From positions 682,001 through 746,000 of the forward strand of contig CANNCA010000001.1 of NCBI GenBank assembly GCA_947503005.1: DNA of 64,000 nucleotides, written 5' to 3'. The DNA comes from an uncultured Flavobacteriaceae bacterium (lineage in GTDB: Bacteria; Bacteroidota; Bacteroidia; Flavobacteriales; Flavobacteriaceae). Numbering within the stretch: position 1 is the first letter of the stretch; every line of letters begins with the position of its first letter. A program made the position numbers and the translations under genes. A model generated the notes under the pieces. That model did no database searches. It was not told the origin of the DNA and worked only from the letters and a program-made list of their open reading frames with translations. Positions 52,590 to 61,559 of the stretch are shown here, piece after piece.

Positions 52590-53153
52590 ATGGAATTGAA
52601 AAAGAAGAAAATAAGTGATTTCTCGGCCATAAGTATTAATCGGATAGTTGCCGGAAGATATAGGGAGTTTTCAAAGAAAATTTCCAAGTCGCACACAATG
52701 ACTTTAGAACTGATGATGGACTTTTTTGAAGGAGCAAAAATCTCCCCAAAGAATAAATATTTGATGAACTATATGGGTTCTGAACATCGGCTGAATAAAA
52801 GGTTGGATTATTTGGAAGAACTACTTCGAAATTGGGAGAAGAACAGTAGCATCCCGAAAATCCATGAGATGCTCAAAAAGGTATTCGATTTTGCAGAGGC
52901 GGAGGAAAAAAGTAAAAGAAAGGATTTGGAGTTTCAGGAAAAGATGTACGACCATTCGTTAAAAAGGGACAAGGTGAGTCAATACGATAATTATATGCTA
53001 AAGGAGAGTTGGAAAAAAGAAAGAAATAGGATTTTGAAAGTATTGGATAAAATTAAATTTGAAAAACCTCGGTTTGGAAAATCGTACTATAAAATTGAAA
53101 TCGAGGAAAGTGATTTGGAAAATCTGAAACAAGATTTAAATCAAGAACTTTGA
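52590..53153 (+). CDS. Possible BfmA/BtgA-type mobilization protein
   Basis: A 187-aa Lys/Glu-rich soluble protein. N-terminal FSAISINRIVAGRYREFSKK then SHTMTLELMMDFFEGAKISP resembles the ribbon-helix-helix-like part of BfmA/BtgA mobilization proteins that follow integrases in Bacteroidota elements. The rest (about 70-187) is helical with coiled-coil-like charge pattern (LNKRLDYLEELLRNWEKNSS, EEKSKRKDLEFQEKMYDHSL). Assignment is from memory of that family and position only; otherwise it is a hypothetical accessory protein of the island. Confidence 0.5.
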   Translation: MELKKKKISDFSAISINRIVAGRYREFSKKISKSHTMTLELMMDFFEGAKISPKNKYLMNYMGSEHRLNKRLDYLEELLRNWEKNSSIPKIHEMLKKVFDFAEAEEKSKRKDLEFQEKMYDHSLKRDKVSQYDNYMLKESWKKERNRILKVLDKIKFEKPRFGKSYYKIEIEESDLENLKQDLNQEL

Positions 53154-53317
53154 TTTACCTCGCAAAAAGATAGGATGAAGTTTGGTAAGTTTTGGGACTT
53201 GCAGCACGAAACTTCGTTTCGCTCGCTTAAATATGCAAAATAAAGTAGATAAGTATCCTTTATATATGACAATTAATTCATTTATTGTCGTCAATACTCC
53301 GGCTATTAACATAACAT

Positions 53318-53398
53318 CCGGCAAATATTTATTTTAAATGCCGTAATAAATACGGCAAATAATTTTAAATACGGCAAATATACTCTATATTTGCCGTA
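53318..53398. repeat. Cluster of TACGGCAAAT-type repeats upstream of fic
   Basis: Direct copies CCGGCAAATA (53318), TACGGCAAAT (53351 and 53370) and inverted copies ATGCCGTA (53339) and ATTTGCCGTA (53389-53398) within about 80 bases, ending 25 bases before the Fic start codon. It looks like an operator array or, less likely, structured leader. Confidence 0.75.
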
Positions 53399-53423
53399 TT
53401 ATTTACTGTAAACTCATATCGCA

Positions 53424-54527
53424 ATGTATCTACATCACAGAAAGGACTGGCCAAATTTTGAATGGGACGATGAAACCTTGCTTCCACATGTAAGCAAAGC
53501 ACGTGACCTTCAAGGTAGATTAATTGGCAGAATGGAGAGCATGGGTTTTGATTTAAGAGAAGAGGCTGTACTCGAAACATTAACGGAGGACATTGTAAAG
53601 ACTAGTGAAATAGAAGGTGAATTGTTGAATCCACAAGAGGTACGATCATCGGTAGCTCGAAGGTTGGGAATGGATATATCAGGATTACCAGAAGCAAGTC
53701 GTGATGTGGAGGGCGTAGTTGAGATGATGTTGGACGCAACTCAAAAATATAAAGAACCGCTATCCAAAGATCGTCTATGCGGATGGCATGCGGCACTTTT
53801 TCCAACAGGGAGAAGTGGTATGTACAAAATAACGGTTGGAGACTGGAGAGATGATAAGAAGGGGCCTATGCAAGTTGTTTCTGGACCGATGGGAAGAGAG
53901 AAAGTACATTATACAGCTCCTGAGGCATCAAGACTTGAAGGTGAGATGGATACATTCCTTGAATGGTTCAATACGAATGAGAGTACGGAACCAATAATCA
54001 AGTCAGCCATAGCGCACTTATGGTTCGTTAGCATCCACCCATTTGATGATGGTAATGGGAGAATAGCAAGAGCTATAGGGGATTGTCAATTGGCGCGCGC
54101 CGATAGAACCAGTCAAAGATTCTATAGCATGTCAGCACAAATCATGAAATCCAAAAAGGGATATTATGACATATTGGAGTCAACTCAAAAAGGAAGTATG
54201 GATGTGACCCAATGGCTTGTGTGGTATTTCGAACGCTTAACCGAGGCACTTGAAGCAACGGCCGAAATATTGTCCAAAATAATGGTAAAAGCAAAATTCT
54301 GGGAGCGACATAAAACCACTCAATTCAATGAACGACAGATATACATGATAAATAAGCTTCAAGGCGATTTCATCGGTAAATTATATTCATCAAAATGGGG
54401 GAAAATGACAAAAGTACACAGAGACACTGCTCTTAAGGATATTCAAGATTTAGTCGAAAAAGGGGTTTTGTTAGATTCTGGTGAAGGCGGAAGGAGTACT
54501 AACTACGTTTTGAATCTTTCTACTTAG
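53424..54527 (+). CDS. Fic-family protein with N-terminal inhibitory motif and C-terminal wHTH
   Basis: Fic proteins transfer AMP or similar groups to target proteins. N-terminal DUF4172-like region (MYLHHRKDWPNFEWDDETLL) contains inhibitory-helix motif TSEIEGE ([ST]xxxE[GN], about residues 59-64), which would restrain activity in cis. The core motif HPFDDGNGRIAR is intact (205-216, catalytic His205). The C-terminus (about 325-367: KVHRDTALKDIQDLVEKGVL) resembles a winged helix, perhaps DNA-binding. The upstream repeat cluster could be bound by it (autoregulation). Length 367 aa is typical. No separate antitoxin is seen. Confidence 0.92.
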   Translation: MYLHHRKDWPNFEWDDETLLPHVSKARDLQGRLIGRMESMGFDLREEAVLETLTEDIVKTSEIEGELLNPQEVRSSVARRLGMDISGLPEASRDVEGVVEMMLDATQKYKEPLSKDRLCGWHAALFPTGRSGMYKITVGDWRDDKKGPMQVVSGPMGREKVHYTAPEASRLEGEMDTFLEWFNTNESTEPIIKSAIAHLWFVSIHPFDDGNGRIARAIGDCQLARADRTSQRFYSMSAQIMKSKKGYYDILESTQKGSMDVTQWLVWYFERLTEALEATAEILSKIMVKAKFWERHKTTQFNERQIYMINKLQGDFIGKLYSSKWGKMTKVHRDTALKDIQDLVEKGVLLDSGEGGRSTNYVLNLST

Positions 54528-54629
54528 CAAGAGTAAGAAATATAGGCTGGTTTCTATTTTGAACATTATGCCTATTTCTATGGTACTTGTTTTTATGAAG
54601 GAAAAATCTTAATTCTACACCGATAACAA

Positions 54630-54660
54630 TTGTCAAACTGTTATGTATTGTTTATTTTGG
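54630..54660 (+). promoter_or_regulatory. Candidate promoter of the defence operon
   Basis: TTG (54630-54632), 20-base spacer, TATTTTGG (54653-54660; one mismatch to TAnnTTTG), 38 bases before the hsdR start. Confidence 0.4.
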
Positions 54661-54697
54661 CTATATCAACTAACCAGATGTAACCAACTACTCAAAA

Positions 54698-57226
54698 TTG
54701 AAAAATGAAGCTCACGCAAGAATAAAGATAAATCAACTGCTCGAAGAAGCAGGATGGAGATTCTTTGACAATGAGCAAGGTTCAGCGAATATCTTACTTG
54801 AAAATCATGTAAAAATTACCCAAACTGAAGTAGATGCTTGGGGAAATGACTTTGAGAAAGTTAAATCTGGTTCATTAGATTTTTTACTCGTTGACACAGA
54901 CGATAAGCCTATTTGCGTCCTAGAAGCAAAAAAGGAAAGTTTACATCCACTTGTCGCAAAGGAACAAGCAAGAAAATATGCAAAAACTGTTGGTGCTCAA
55001 TTCATCATTCTCTCGAATGGAATTGTCCACTTTTTATGGAACTTAGAAAAAGGCAATCCAAAACCTATTTATAAATTTCCTTCACCATCTGAAATAGGTG
55101 CAATTAAAGAATGGAATCCTGACCGAACTGAATTAGCAAATGAAAAGGTCGAAGATGACTTTATTGCGATTGTTCAAATGCCAGATTATGCGGTAAGACC
55201 TGAGTGGAAAGGAAACCCAATTGACAGCAAAGATTTCGTTTGGAATAACGGATTACGATTTTTGAGGCATTACCAATTAAAAGCAATTCAAAAACTTCAA
55301 AAGGCAGTTGCAAATAAAAAAGACCGTTTTCTTTTTGAAATGGCAACTGGAACTGGAAAAACACTTACTGCTGCTGGAGTAATTCGTCTTTTTCTAAGAA
55401 CTCAAAACGCAAGAAGAGTTTTGTTTCTAGTCGACAGATTGGAATTGGAAGACCAAGCTTGGAAAGCTTTTACCAATTATCTTAAACCAGATTACACAAC
55501 ATTTATTTACAAAGAACATAAAAGCGATTGGAGAAAAGCAGACATAGTTGTTACAACTATTCAATCATTAATGTTCGACAATAAATACAGATATCAATTT
55601 AAACCTACAGATTTTGATTTGCTAATCTCTGATGAGTCGCATCGTTCAATTTCTGGAAACGCCAGAGCTGTTTTCGAATATTTTCACGGTTATAAATTAG
55701 GTTTAACAGCAACACCAAAAGATTATTTGAAAAGTGTAGATATCGACAGAGTCAAGGAAAACGACCCTAGAGAAATCGAAAGACGTTTGCTAAGAGATAC
55801 TTATGCAACCTTCGGTTGCGAAGGTGGTGACCCAACTTTTCGTTATTCATTAATTGATGGTGTAAAAGATGGTTATTTAATTAATCCTAAGGTCTTAGAT
55901 GCTAGGACAGAAATAACGACACAATTACTTTCTGATGAAGGTTATTCCGTTGCAGTCACCACAGAAGAAGGAGAAGAAACGGAAACCTTTGTTTCCAGAG
56001 ATTTTGAGAAAAAATTCTTTTCAGAAAAAACAAATCGTGTTTTCTGTAAAACGTTTTTAGAAAATGCTTTACGTGACCCAATCACAAAAGAAATAGGCAA
56101 AACAATTGTGTTTGCAGTGAGTCAAAATCACGCAAGAAAAATCACTGAAATCCTAAATGACTTTGCAGATCAATTATATCCTAACAGATACAATTCAGAT
56201 TTTGCTGTTCAAGTGACTTCACAAGTCAGTGACGCACAACAAATGACAATCAACTTTACGAATAACAATCTTAATGGTAAATCCACTTGGTTAGAAGGGT
56301 ACAAATCGAGTAAAACAAGAATTTGCGTAACAGTTGGAATGATGACAACAGGTTATGATTGTCCTGACATACTGAACCTATGTATGATGCGACCAATATT
56401 CAGTCCTGCCGATTTTGTTCAAATTAAAGGACGAGGAACTCGTAAACATACATTCACTCATAAATTTAAAAACGAGCTTCACGAAGAAGAAACCATAAAA
56501 GAAGAAAAAGTAGTATTTAAACTCTTTGACTTCTTTGCAAACTGTGAGTATTTCGAAGAAAAATTTGATTATGATGAAAAACTAAAACTACCTAAACCGA
56601 GAAATGGTGAAGCTGAAGGTGGAGGCGGGGGAATTGATATTGACAAATACACCAGTTTACGACCAGACCCAATTTTAACTTTGAATGAAGAACAAATTGG
56701 TTATGAAGGAATGCGAATCGACAGAGAACTTTTTAGAAAGTTTGAAGACCGAATTGTTATGGATGACATTATCAAAAAGAATGTTGAATTAGGCAATTGG
56801 GAACACGTTGTCAGTCATATTCAGGCAGAGATATTTGACAAACCAGAAGAATACTTTAATCTTGAAAAATTAAGAAAAGCCGCAAAAATTGACCGAAAAG
56901 TTTCAATTAGAGAAGTCGTAGAAAAAATTTTCGGAATCATACCAAAATTCAAATCTAAAGATGAGTTGTTAGAAGAAGAATTTGACAAATTCATTTCTAT
57001 CTATCCACCAGAGGAAGATGTAAACACTAGAGCTTTGAAGTACTTTTTCAAAGCTTATATTGTTGACCAAGATATTAGAAAAATCATTGAAACTAAAGAC
57101 TTTCAAGCATTACAAACTAACCCCACACTAACTATATCACAATTTAAGGAAGTGGCAAAAAAGTACCGCGAAGTAATACCGGTCTACATAAAAGACTATA
57201 TAAAATTAGAGCAGTTTGCTGCTTAA
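54698..57226 (+). CDS. hsdR: Type I restriction endonuclease subunit R (HsdR)
   Basis: ATP-dependent DNA translocase and nuclease of a type I restriction system. The frame starts at TTG 54698 (MKNEAHARIKINQLLEEAGW); no in-frame ATG fits. N-terminal nuclease domain: Asp61 (LDFLLVD), CVLEAKK (Glu76, Lys78), QARKY (90-94). Superfamily 2 motor: MATGTGKT (Walker A, 215-222), DESHR (312-316), LTATPKDY, and GRGTRKH (motif VI). C-terminal EcoEI-R-like region. Length 842 aa fits compact HsdR proteins. It is first in a tightly packed defence operon; 6 bases separate it from the next gene. Confidence 0.94.
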   Translation: MKNEAHARIKINQLLEEAGWRFFDNEQGSANILLENHVKITQTEVDAWGNDFEKVKSGSLDFLLVDTDDKPICVLEAKKESLHPLVAKEQARKYAKTVGAQFIILSNGIVHFLWNLEKGNPKPIYKFPSPSEIGAIKEWNPDRTELANEKVEDDFIAIVQMPDYAVRPEWKGNPIDSKDFVWNNGLRFLRHYQLKAIQKLQKAVANKKDRFLFEMATGTGKTLTAAGVIRLFLRTQNARRVLFLVDRLELEDQAWKAFTNYLKPDYTTFIYKEHKSDWRKADIVVTTIQSLMFDNKYRYQFKPTDFDLLISDESHRSISGNARAVFEYFHGYKLGLTATPKDYLKSVDIDRVKENDPREIERRLLRDTYATFGCEGGDPTFRYSLIDGVKDGYLINPKVLDARTEITTQLLSDEGYSVAVTTEEGEETETFVSRDFEKKFFSEKTNRVFCKTFLENALRDPITKEIGKTIVFAVSQNHARKITEILNDFADQLYPNRYNSDFAVQVTSQVSDAQQMTINFTNNNLNGKSTWLEGYKSSKTRICVTVGMMTTGYDCPDILNLCMMRPIFSPADFVQIKGRGTRKHTFTHKFKNELHEEETIKEEKVVFKLFDFFANCEYFEEKFDYDEKLKLPKPRNGEAEGGGGGIDIDKYTSLRPDPILTLNEEQIGYEGMRIDRELFRKFEDRIVMDDIIKKNVELGNWEHVVSHIQAEIFDKPEEYFNLEKLRKAAKIDRKVSIREVVEKIFGIIPKFKSKDELLEEEFDKFISIYPPEEDVNTRALKYFFKAYIVDQDIRKIIETKDFQALQTNPTLTISQFKEVAKKYREVIPVYIKDYIKLEQFAA

Positions 57227-57232
57227 TTAGAG

Positions 57233-58240
57233 ATGAGAGTTATCACCCAAAAACCAGAGATAAAAAGGCTTCATCATAAGTTGACAAAGAAACTAGAAAA
57301 CTTTGCTTCCGAGACTATTATTGCGCGTACGGGCCATAAAGGAAATAGTTTTGACAAGGAGGTAAAGTATTCCGAAGAGTTGGACATTTGGTGGGACATG
57401 GGTGGATATAGCAAAGGTAAATCGGGAGTACGTTACTGGAATGCCTTTGGTATTGGCAAACCAATTCCTAAAAGAATCGCTAATATTATTTGCGAAATCA
57501 ACTACCCTGAAGAAGGCATTAATAAACGCGTAGCCGCAAACTGGGTTCAAGATGGTAGAGATTTTTTACTGGTTCATAGTGGTAAAATTGGAGGCGGTAG
57601 AAAAGGAATTGGTAAAAACGGTTTCATAGAAAATTACAGCGGCAGTTTTCAAGAAATTGATTCGCTGGATTTGCCAAATCAAGTAACGGTAATTGGCAAT
57701 TTAAAAGATGAAAACTTGCCTTATCAAATTAAAAATTTTGTTTACGAAGCAAGTCGAATTAAAGATTTGCTAGTTGGTAACGAAGCTAAGACGACTATCG
57801 CAGAACCCTTAGAGAAAATTAAGCACAGTTTTAATGAAGAGTTTGTGGGCACTAAAGAATACAAACACAGAAAAGGGAAAGTTTCGGCAACAGCTAATCA
57901 TGGTCTTGTTGTAAACAATCTCAAAAAACGAATTGAGGAAATGGGCTTGCTAGTGGCAAATGACCAACAACGCGATTTGTATATCTATAATAAAAAGGCC
58001 AAGATAGAAAGTGTTTTTGAGGTAAAGACGTCGCTTAAATCACAATCCATATTTACAGCAGTAGGACAGCTTTTTGTAAACAATGCTCGCCTAAATCCAC
58101 AACCTAGATTGATATACGTTATTCCAGAGAAACCGAATAAAAACCTCTCAAAAACATTTAAAAAACTAAATATAGAAACCTTAGTGTATCACCTATCAAA
58201 AGGAAAGACAAGTTTTAATAAACTAGAGAAATTTATTTAA
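57233..58240 (+). CDS. PD-(D/E)XK-like protein of unknown function inside the hsd operon
   Basis: I do not recognise a named family. The C-terminal part (about 220-320) looks like a PD-(D/E)XK nuclease fold: HGLVVNNLKKRIEEMG helix, QQRDLYIYN (Asp248), SVFEVKTSLKS (Glu263-x-Lys265), TAVGQLFVN (Gln279) and RLIYVIPEKP strand. The N-terminal 200 residues (for example WWDMGGYSKGKSGVRYWNAF) are of unknown type. It is sandwiched between hsdR and the HsdM-HsdS fusion, sharing a TAATG overlap with the latter, so it is probably co-produced with the restriction system. It could be an extra nuclease or a non-cutting recognition module. Confidence 0.7.
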   Translation: MRVITQKPEIKRLHHKLTKKLENFASETIIARTGHKGNSFDKEVKYSEELDIWWDMGGYSKGKSGVRYWNAFGIGKPIPKRIANIICEINYPEEGINKRVAANWVQDGRDFLLVHSGKIGGGRKGIGKNGFIENYSGSFQEIDSLDLPNQVTVIGNLKDENLPYQIKNFVYEASRIKDLLVGNEAKTTIAEPLEKIKHSFNEEFVGTKEYKHRKGKVSATANHGLVVNNLKKRIEEMGLLVANDQQRDLYIYNKKAKIESVFEVKTSLKSQSIFTAVGQLFVNNARLNPQPRLIYVIPEKPNKNLSKTFKKLNIETLVYHLSKGKTSFNKLEKFI

Positions 58241-60711
58241 TGCTAGATACAATAACAAAGAAAAGAATTGATGACTGCCGAGATATATTGGTAGGTAAAC
58301 TTCCAGACCCAAAAGCACAGATAGAACAAATAACCATAGGCTTAATTTACAAGTTTATGGATGATATGGATAAGGAAGCGATTGATTTAGGTGGCAAAGC
58401 CAAATTCTTTTCAGACTATACCATTCCAGACCCAAAAGATGAAGAAAATGAAATCACAATTCCTTTTTCAAATTATAGTTGGGATAGACTTTTTGACACA
58501 AAAGTAACTGCATCAGAAATGTTGCGTTTGTATTCTGAAGCCATTGAGGGAATGGAAAAAAACCCAAACATTCCACAACTCTTTAGAGATATTTTCAATA
58601 ATGCTTATTTGCCCTATCGCGACCCAGAAACGCTAAAGCTGTTCTTGAAAACCATAGGCGAATTCGAGTACACTCACAGTGAAAAATTAGGTGACGCCTT
58701 TGAGTATTTGCTTTCTGTAATGGGTTCACAAGGTGATGCTGGACAATTCAGAACACCAAGACACATTATTGATTTCTTAGTAGCTATTGTCGACCCAAGT
58801 AAAACAGATACAATAATGGACCCTGCTTGCGGTACTGCTGGATTCTTAATTTCTGCTTTTAAACACCTTAAACTAAAAAACAATAATCAATTTACACCTG
58901 ACGAGCAGAAAAAGATTATCAAAAACTTTGTTGGATATGATATTTCACCTGATATGGTGCGATTAAGTTTGGTGAATTTGTATTTACATGGATTTACAGA
59001 ACCTCATATTTATGAATACGATACTTTGAGTAGCGAAGAACGATGGAATGACAACTTCGATGTCATTTTAGCCAACCCACCATTTATGAGTCCGAAAGGA
59101 GGTATTAGACCTCACAAAAAATTTACAATATCAAGTAAACGTAGTGAAGTTCTATTTGTAGATTATATCGCTGAACATTTAAACCCAAAAGGAAGAGCAG
59201 GAATCATTGTGCCAGAAGGAGTTATTTTTCAAAGTGGGACAGCATACAAGGATTTACGAAAAATGTTGGTAGAAAACTATTTATATGCAGTAGTTAGTTT
59301 GCCAGCAGGTGTATTCAACCCTTATAGTGGTGTGAAAACTTCTATTCTTTTATTGGACAAAGAACTTGCTAAAAAGAGCAATAGAATTCTATTTATCAAA
59401 ATAGAGAACGATGGTTATAGTTTAGGAGCACAACGAAATGAAATAAAGGGAAGTCAGCTTATAGAAGCCATTGAAACTACAAAGACATTTCAACAAGCTA
59501 TATTAATAGGAAAAGACTTTGAAAACACTACTATTGCTCATTCAGTAGATATAAAAAAAATAGTAAAGAATGGTGAATACAATTTAAACGGTAGTAGATA
59601 TAAAGAGCAACATATCTCTGATTCCGCCTTTCCATTGATTAAACTTAGTGATGTACTAGACTATGAACAACCCACGAATTATATCGTAGAAAGCACAGAA
59701 TATAAAGACCAATATAAAACACCTGTACTAACAGCTGGTAAATCTTTTGTTCTTGGTTATACAAATGAAGAAAAAGGAATATATGATTCACCTCTACCTG
59801 TAATCATTTTCGATGATTTTACTACGGCGACAAAATATGTAGATTTTCCATTTAAGGTCAAGTCTTCAGCTATGAAGATTCTTAAAGCGAATTCAAACGC
59901 TAACATTACATATTTGTATTATGTAATGCAAAAAATAAATTTTGATAGTAGTAATCACAAACGATACTGGATTTCTAGATATTCTAATATCGAAATACCT
60001 CTACCACCTTTAACCATTCAAGAAGAAATAGTTGCTGAAATAGAAGGCTATCAAAAAATAATTGATGGTGCAAAAGCAATACTAGCTAACTACAAGCCTA
60101 AAATAGATATTGACACAGATTGGGAAATGGTGACAATAGGTAGTGTTTGTAAAATGAAAGGCGGTTATGCATTTAAAAGTGCTGATTATGTAGATGAAGG
60201 TGCTACAGTAATAAGAATGGGTAATATTAAAGCTATGCATTTTGATTATTTAAATAATCCTAAATACCTGCCAAAGTCTTATTTACAAACTCATAAAAAC
60301 TACATGCTAACGAAAGGAGATATACTTATTTCAATGACTGGAACTGTGGGGAAAGAAGATTATGGTAATGTATGTATGGTAGACGTTGAAGGGGATTTTC
60401 TATTGAATCAACGAGTTGGAAAATTCGAAATAACTAGTTCTGAGTTGGATAATGATTTTCTCTATTTAGTGGCTAATCAAGATTGGTTTAGAAAACAAAT
60501 TTTCAAAAATACATCTGGTGGAGTAAGACAGGCCAATATTAGTAATAGAGGAATTGAAGCAATTGAAATTCCTTTACCAGATATTGAAGTGCAACAACAA
60601 ATTGTTAAAAATATAGCGAATGAGCAAAAATTGGTACATGGGAGTAAAGAACTTATTCAAATCTTTGGGAAAAAGATAAAGGATAGAATTGCTAAAGTTT
60701 GGGAGAGCTAA
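58240..60711 (+). CDS. hsdM-hsdS: Type I modification-specificity fusion (HsdM-HsdS)
   Basis: One polypeptide carries modification and specificity functions. The HsdM part (about 1-440) has the N-terminal helical domain, SAM motif DPACGTAGF (194-202), VGYDISPDMVRLSLVNLYLH, and N6-adenine catalytic NPPF (279-282). The HsdS part has two target-recognition domains (about 455-595 and 655-790), each followed by a conserved helix: IPLPPLTIQEEIVAEIEGYQ and IPLPDIEVQQQIVKNIANEQ. Two half-sites imply a bipartite recognition sequence. Normally M and S are separate genes; here they are fused. Start and stop overlap neighbours by single bases (TAATG). Confidence 0.92.
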   Translation: MLDTITKKRIDDCRDILVGKLPDPKAQIEQITIGLIYKFMDDMDKEAIDLGGKAKFFSDYTIPDPKDEENEITIPFSNYSWDRLFDTKVTASEMLRLYSEAIEGMEKNPNIPQLFRDIFNNAYLPYRDPETLKLFLKTIGEFEYTHSEKLGDAFEYLLSVMGSQGDAGQFRTPRHIIDFLVAIVDPSKTDTIMDPACGTAGFLISAFKHLKLKNNNQFTPDEQKKIIKNFVGYDISPDMVRLSLVNLYLHGFTEPHIYEYDTLSSEERWNDNFDVILANPPFMSPKGGIRPHKKFTISSKRSEVLFVDYIAEHLNPKGRAGIIVPEGVIFQSGTAYKDLRKMLVENYLYAVVSLPAGVFNPYSGVKTSILLLDKELAKKSNRILFIKIENDGYSLGAQRNEIKGSQLIEAIETTKTFQQAILIGKDFENTTIAHSVDIKKIVKNGEYNLNGSRYKEQHISDSAFPLIKLSDVLDYEQPTNYIVESTEYKDQYKTPVLTAGKSFVLGYTNEEKGIYDSPLPVIIFDDFTTATKYVDFPFKVKSSAMKILKANSNANITYLYYVMQKINFDSSNHKRYWISRYSNIEIPLPPLTIQEEIVAEIEGYQKIIDGAKAILANYKPKIDIDTDWEMVTIGSVCKMKGGYAFKSADYVDEGATVIRMGNIKAMHFDYLNNPKYLPKSYLQTHKNYMLTKGDILISMTGTVGKEDYGNVCMVDVEGDFLLNQRVGKFEITSSELDNDFLYLVANQDWFRKQIFKNTSGGVRQANISNRGIEAIEIPLPDIEVQQQIVKNIANEQKLVHGSKELIQIFGKKIKDRIAKVWES

Positions 60712-61559
60712 TGGAAGCTTTAAGAGAAATTGTAGACCAACACGACCGGGTGGCCTTTTTAATCGGCAATGGCCCTAACTTGGCATCCAATATTATGCCT
60801 TCTTGGAAAGACTTGTTAAAATCAATTTCAGATAAACCCATACCCTTTAGTGTAGACGGCCTTTCAAACACTGAAGTTTATGATTTGGTCGAATTAAACT
60901 CTGATAATCCAAATGAAGTAAAAAAGAAAGTTGGAAATAAACTAGAATTGCTTTGGGAACACGACACCTCTCTTCACCGTAGCTTGATGAATTTTGCCAA
61001 CTCAGTAAGTGCTCCCGTTTTGACCACTAATTTTGATGAGGTTTTTGAAAAATCGTTCGGAGCAAAACTTTACAGAATTGGTTCAAAAGGTTTCACAAGA
61101 TACTATCCCTGGAGGTCGTACTATGGTATTGCTCGACTAGCTTCGCCTTTAGATGGTTTTGGTATTTGGAAAATTCATGGTGATGTTAGATATACTGATA
61201 GCATTCGTTTGGGATTAACGGATTATATGGGCAGTGTTGAAAGAGCAAGAAGGATGATTCATAAAGGAGAGGATAGACTTTTCAGGGGGAAACGCAGAAA
61301 GCAATGGAAGGGGCATCAATCTTGGCTACATATCTGGTTCAATTTACCAATCGTAATTTTTGGCTTTGGTTTTGGTACGGACGAAGTCTTTTTGCGATGG
61401 CTTTTGATTGAACGTAGACGTTATCTGAGAATATATAATGCACCTATGGAGGTTTACTACCTTTCGGTAGGCCAACCGCAACCATCCATTGCCAATCTAT
61501 TACAAAACCTAGGAGTTGAAATAAGAGTTTTAACGAGCTATGAAGAATTATATTCGTAA
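60711..61559 (+). CDS. SIR2-like (predicted NAD-hydrolase) defence protein
   Basis: The ATG at 60711 overlaps the hsdMS stop (TAATG), preferred over an in-frame TTG at 60699. SIR2-type landmarks are RVAFLIGNGPNLASN (Gly-rich NAD loop, residues 13-27), PVLTTNFDEVFEKSFG (TTNFD 105-109), IWKIHGDVR (His156, catalytic candidate), and VIFGFGFGTDEVFLRWLL (216-232). Standalone 282-aa SIR2 domain. SIR2 proteins in bacterial defence deplete NAD on infection; whether this one does is inference. It is between the restriction fusion and a HEPN-like gene, all coupled. Confidence 0.88.
   Translation: MEALREIVDQHDRVAFLIGNGPNLASNIMPSWKDLLKSISDKPIPFSVDGLSNTEVYDLVELNSDNPNEVKKKVGNKLELLWEHDTSLHRSLMNFANSVSAPVLTTNFDEVFEKSFGAKLYRIGSKGFTRYYPWRSYYGIARLASPLDGFGIWKIHGDVRYTDSIRLGLTDYMGSVERARRMIHKGEDRLFRGKRRKQWKGHQSWLHIWFNLPIVIFGFGFGTDEVFLRWLLIERRRYLRIYNAPMEVYYLSVGQPQPSIANLLQNLGVEIRVLTSYEELYS

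Noticed and set aside
57233-58240. Possibility that this is an anti-restriction or HsdS-like protein
   Set aside because: No TRD or conserved HsdS helices visible; the nuclease-like motif is the better description.
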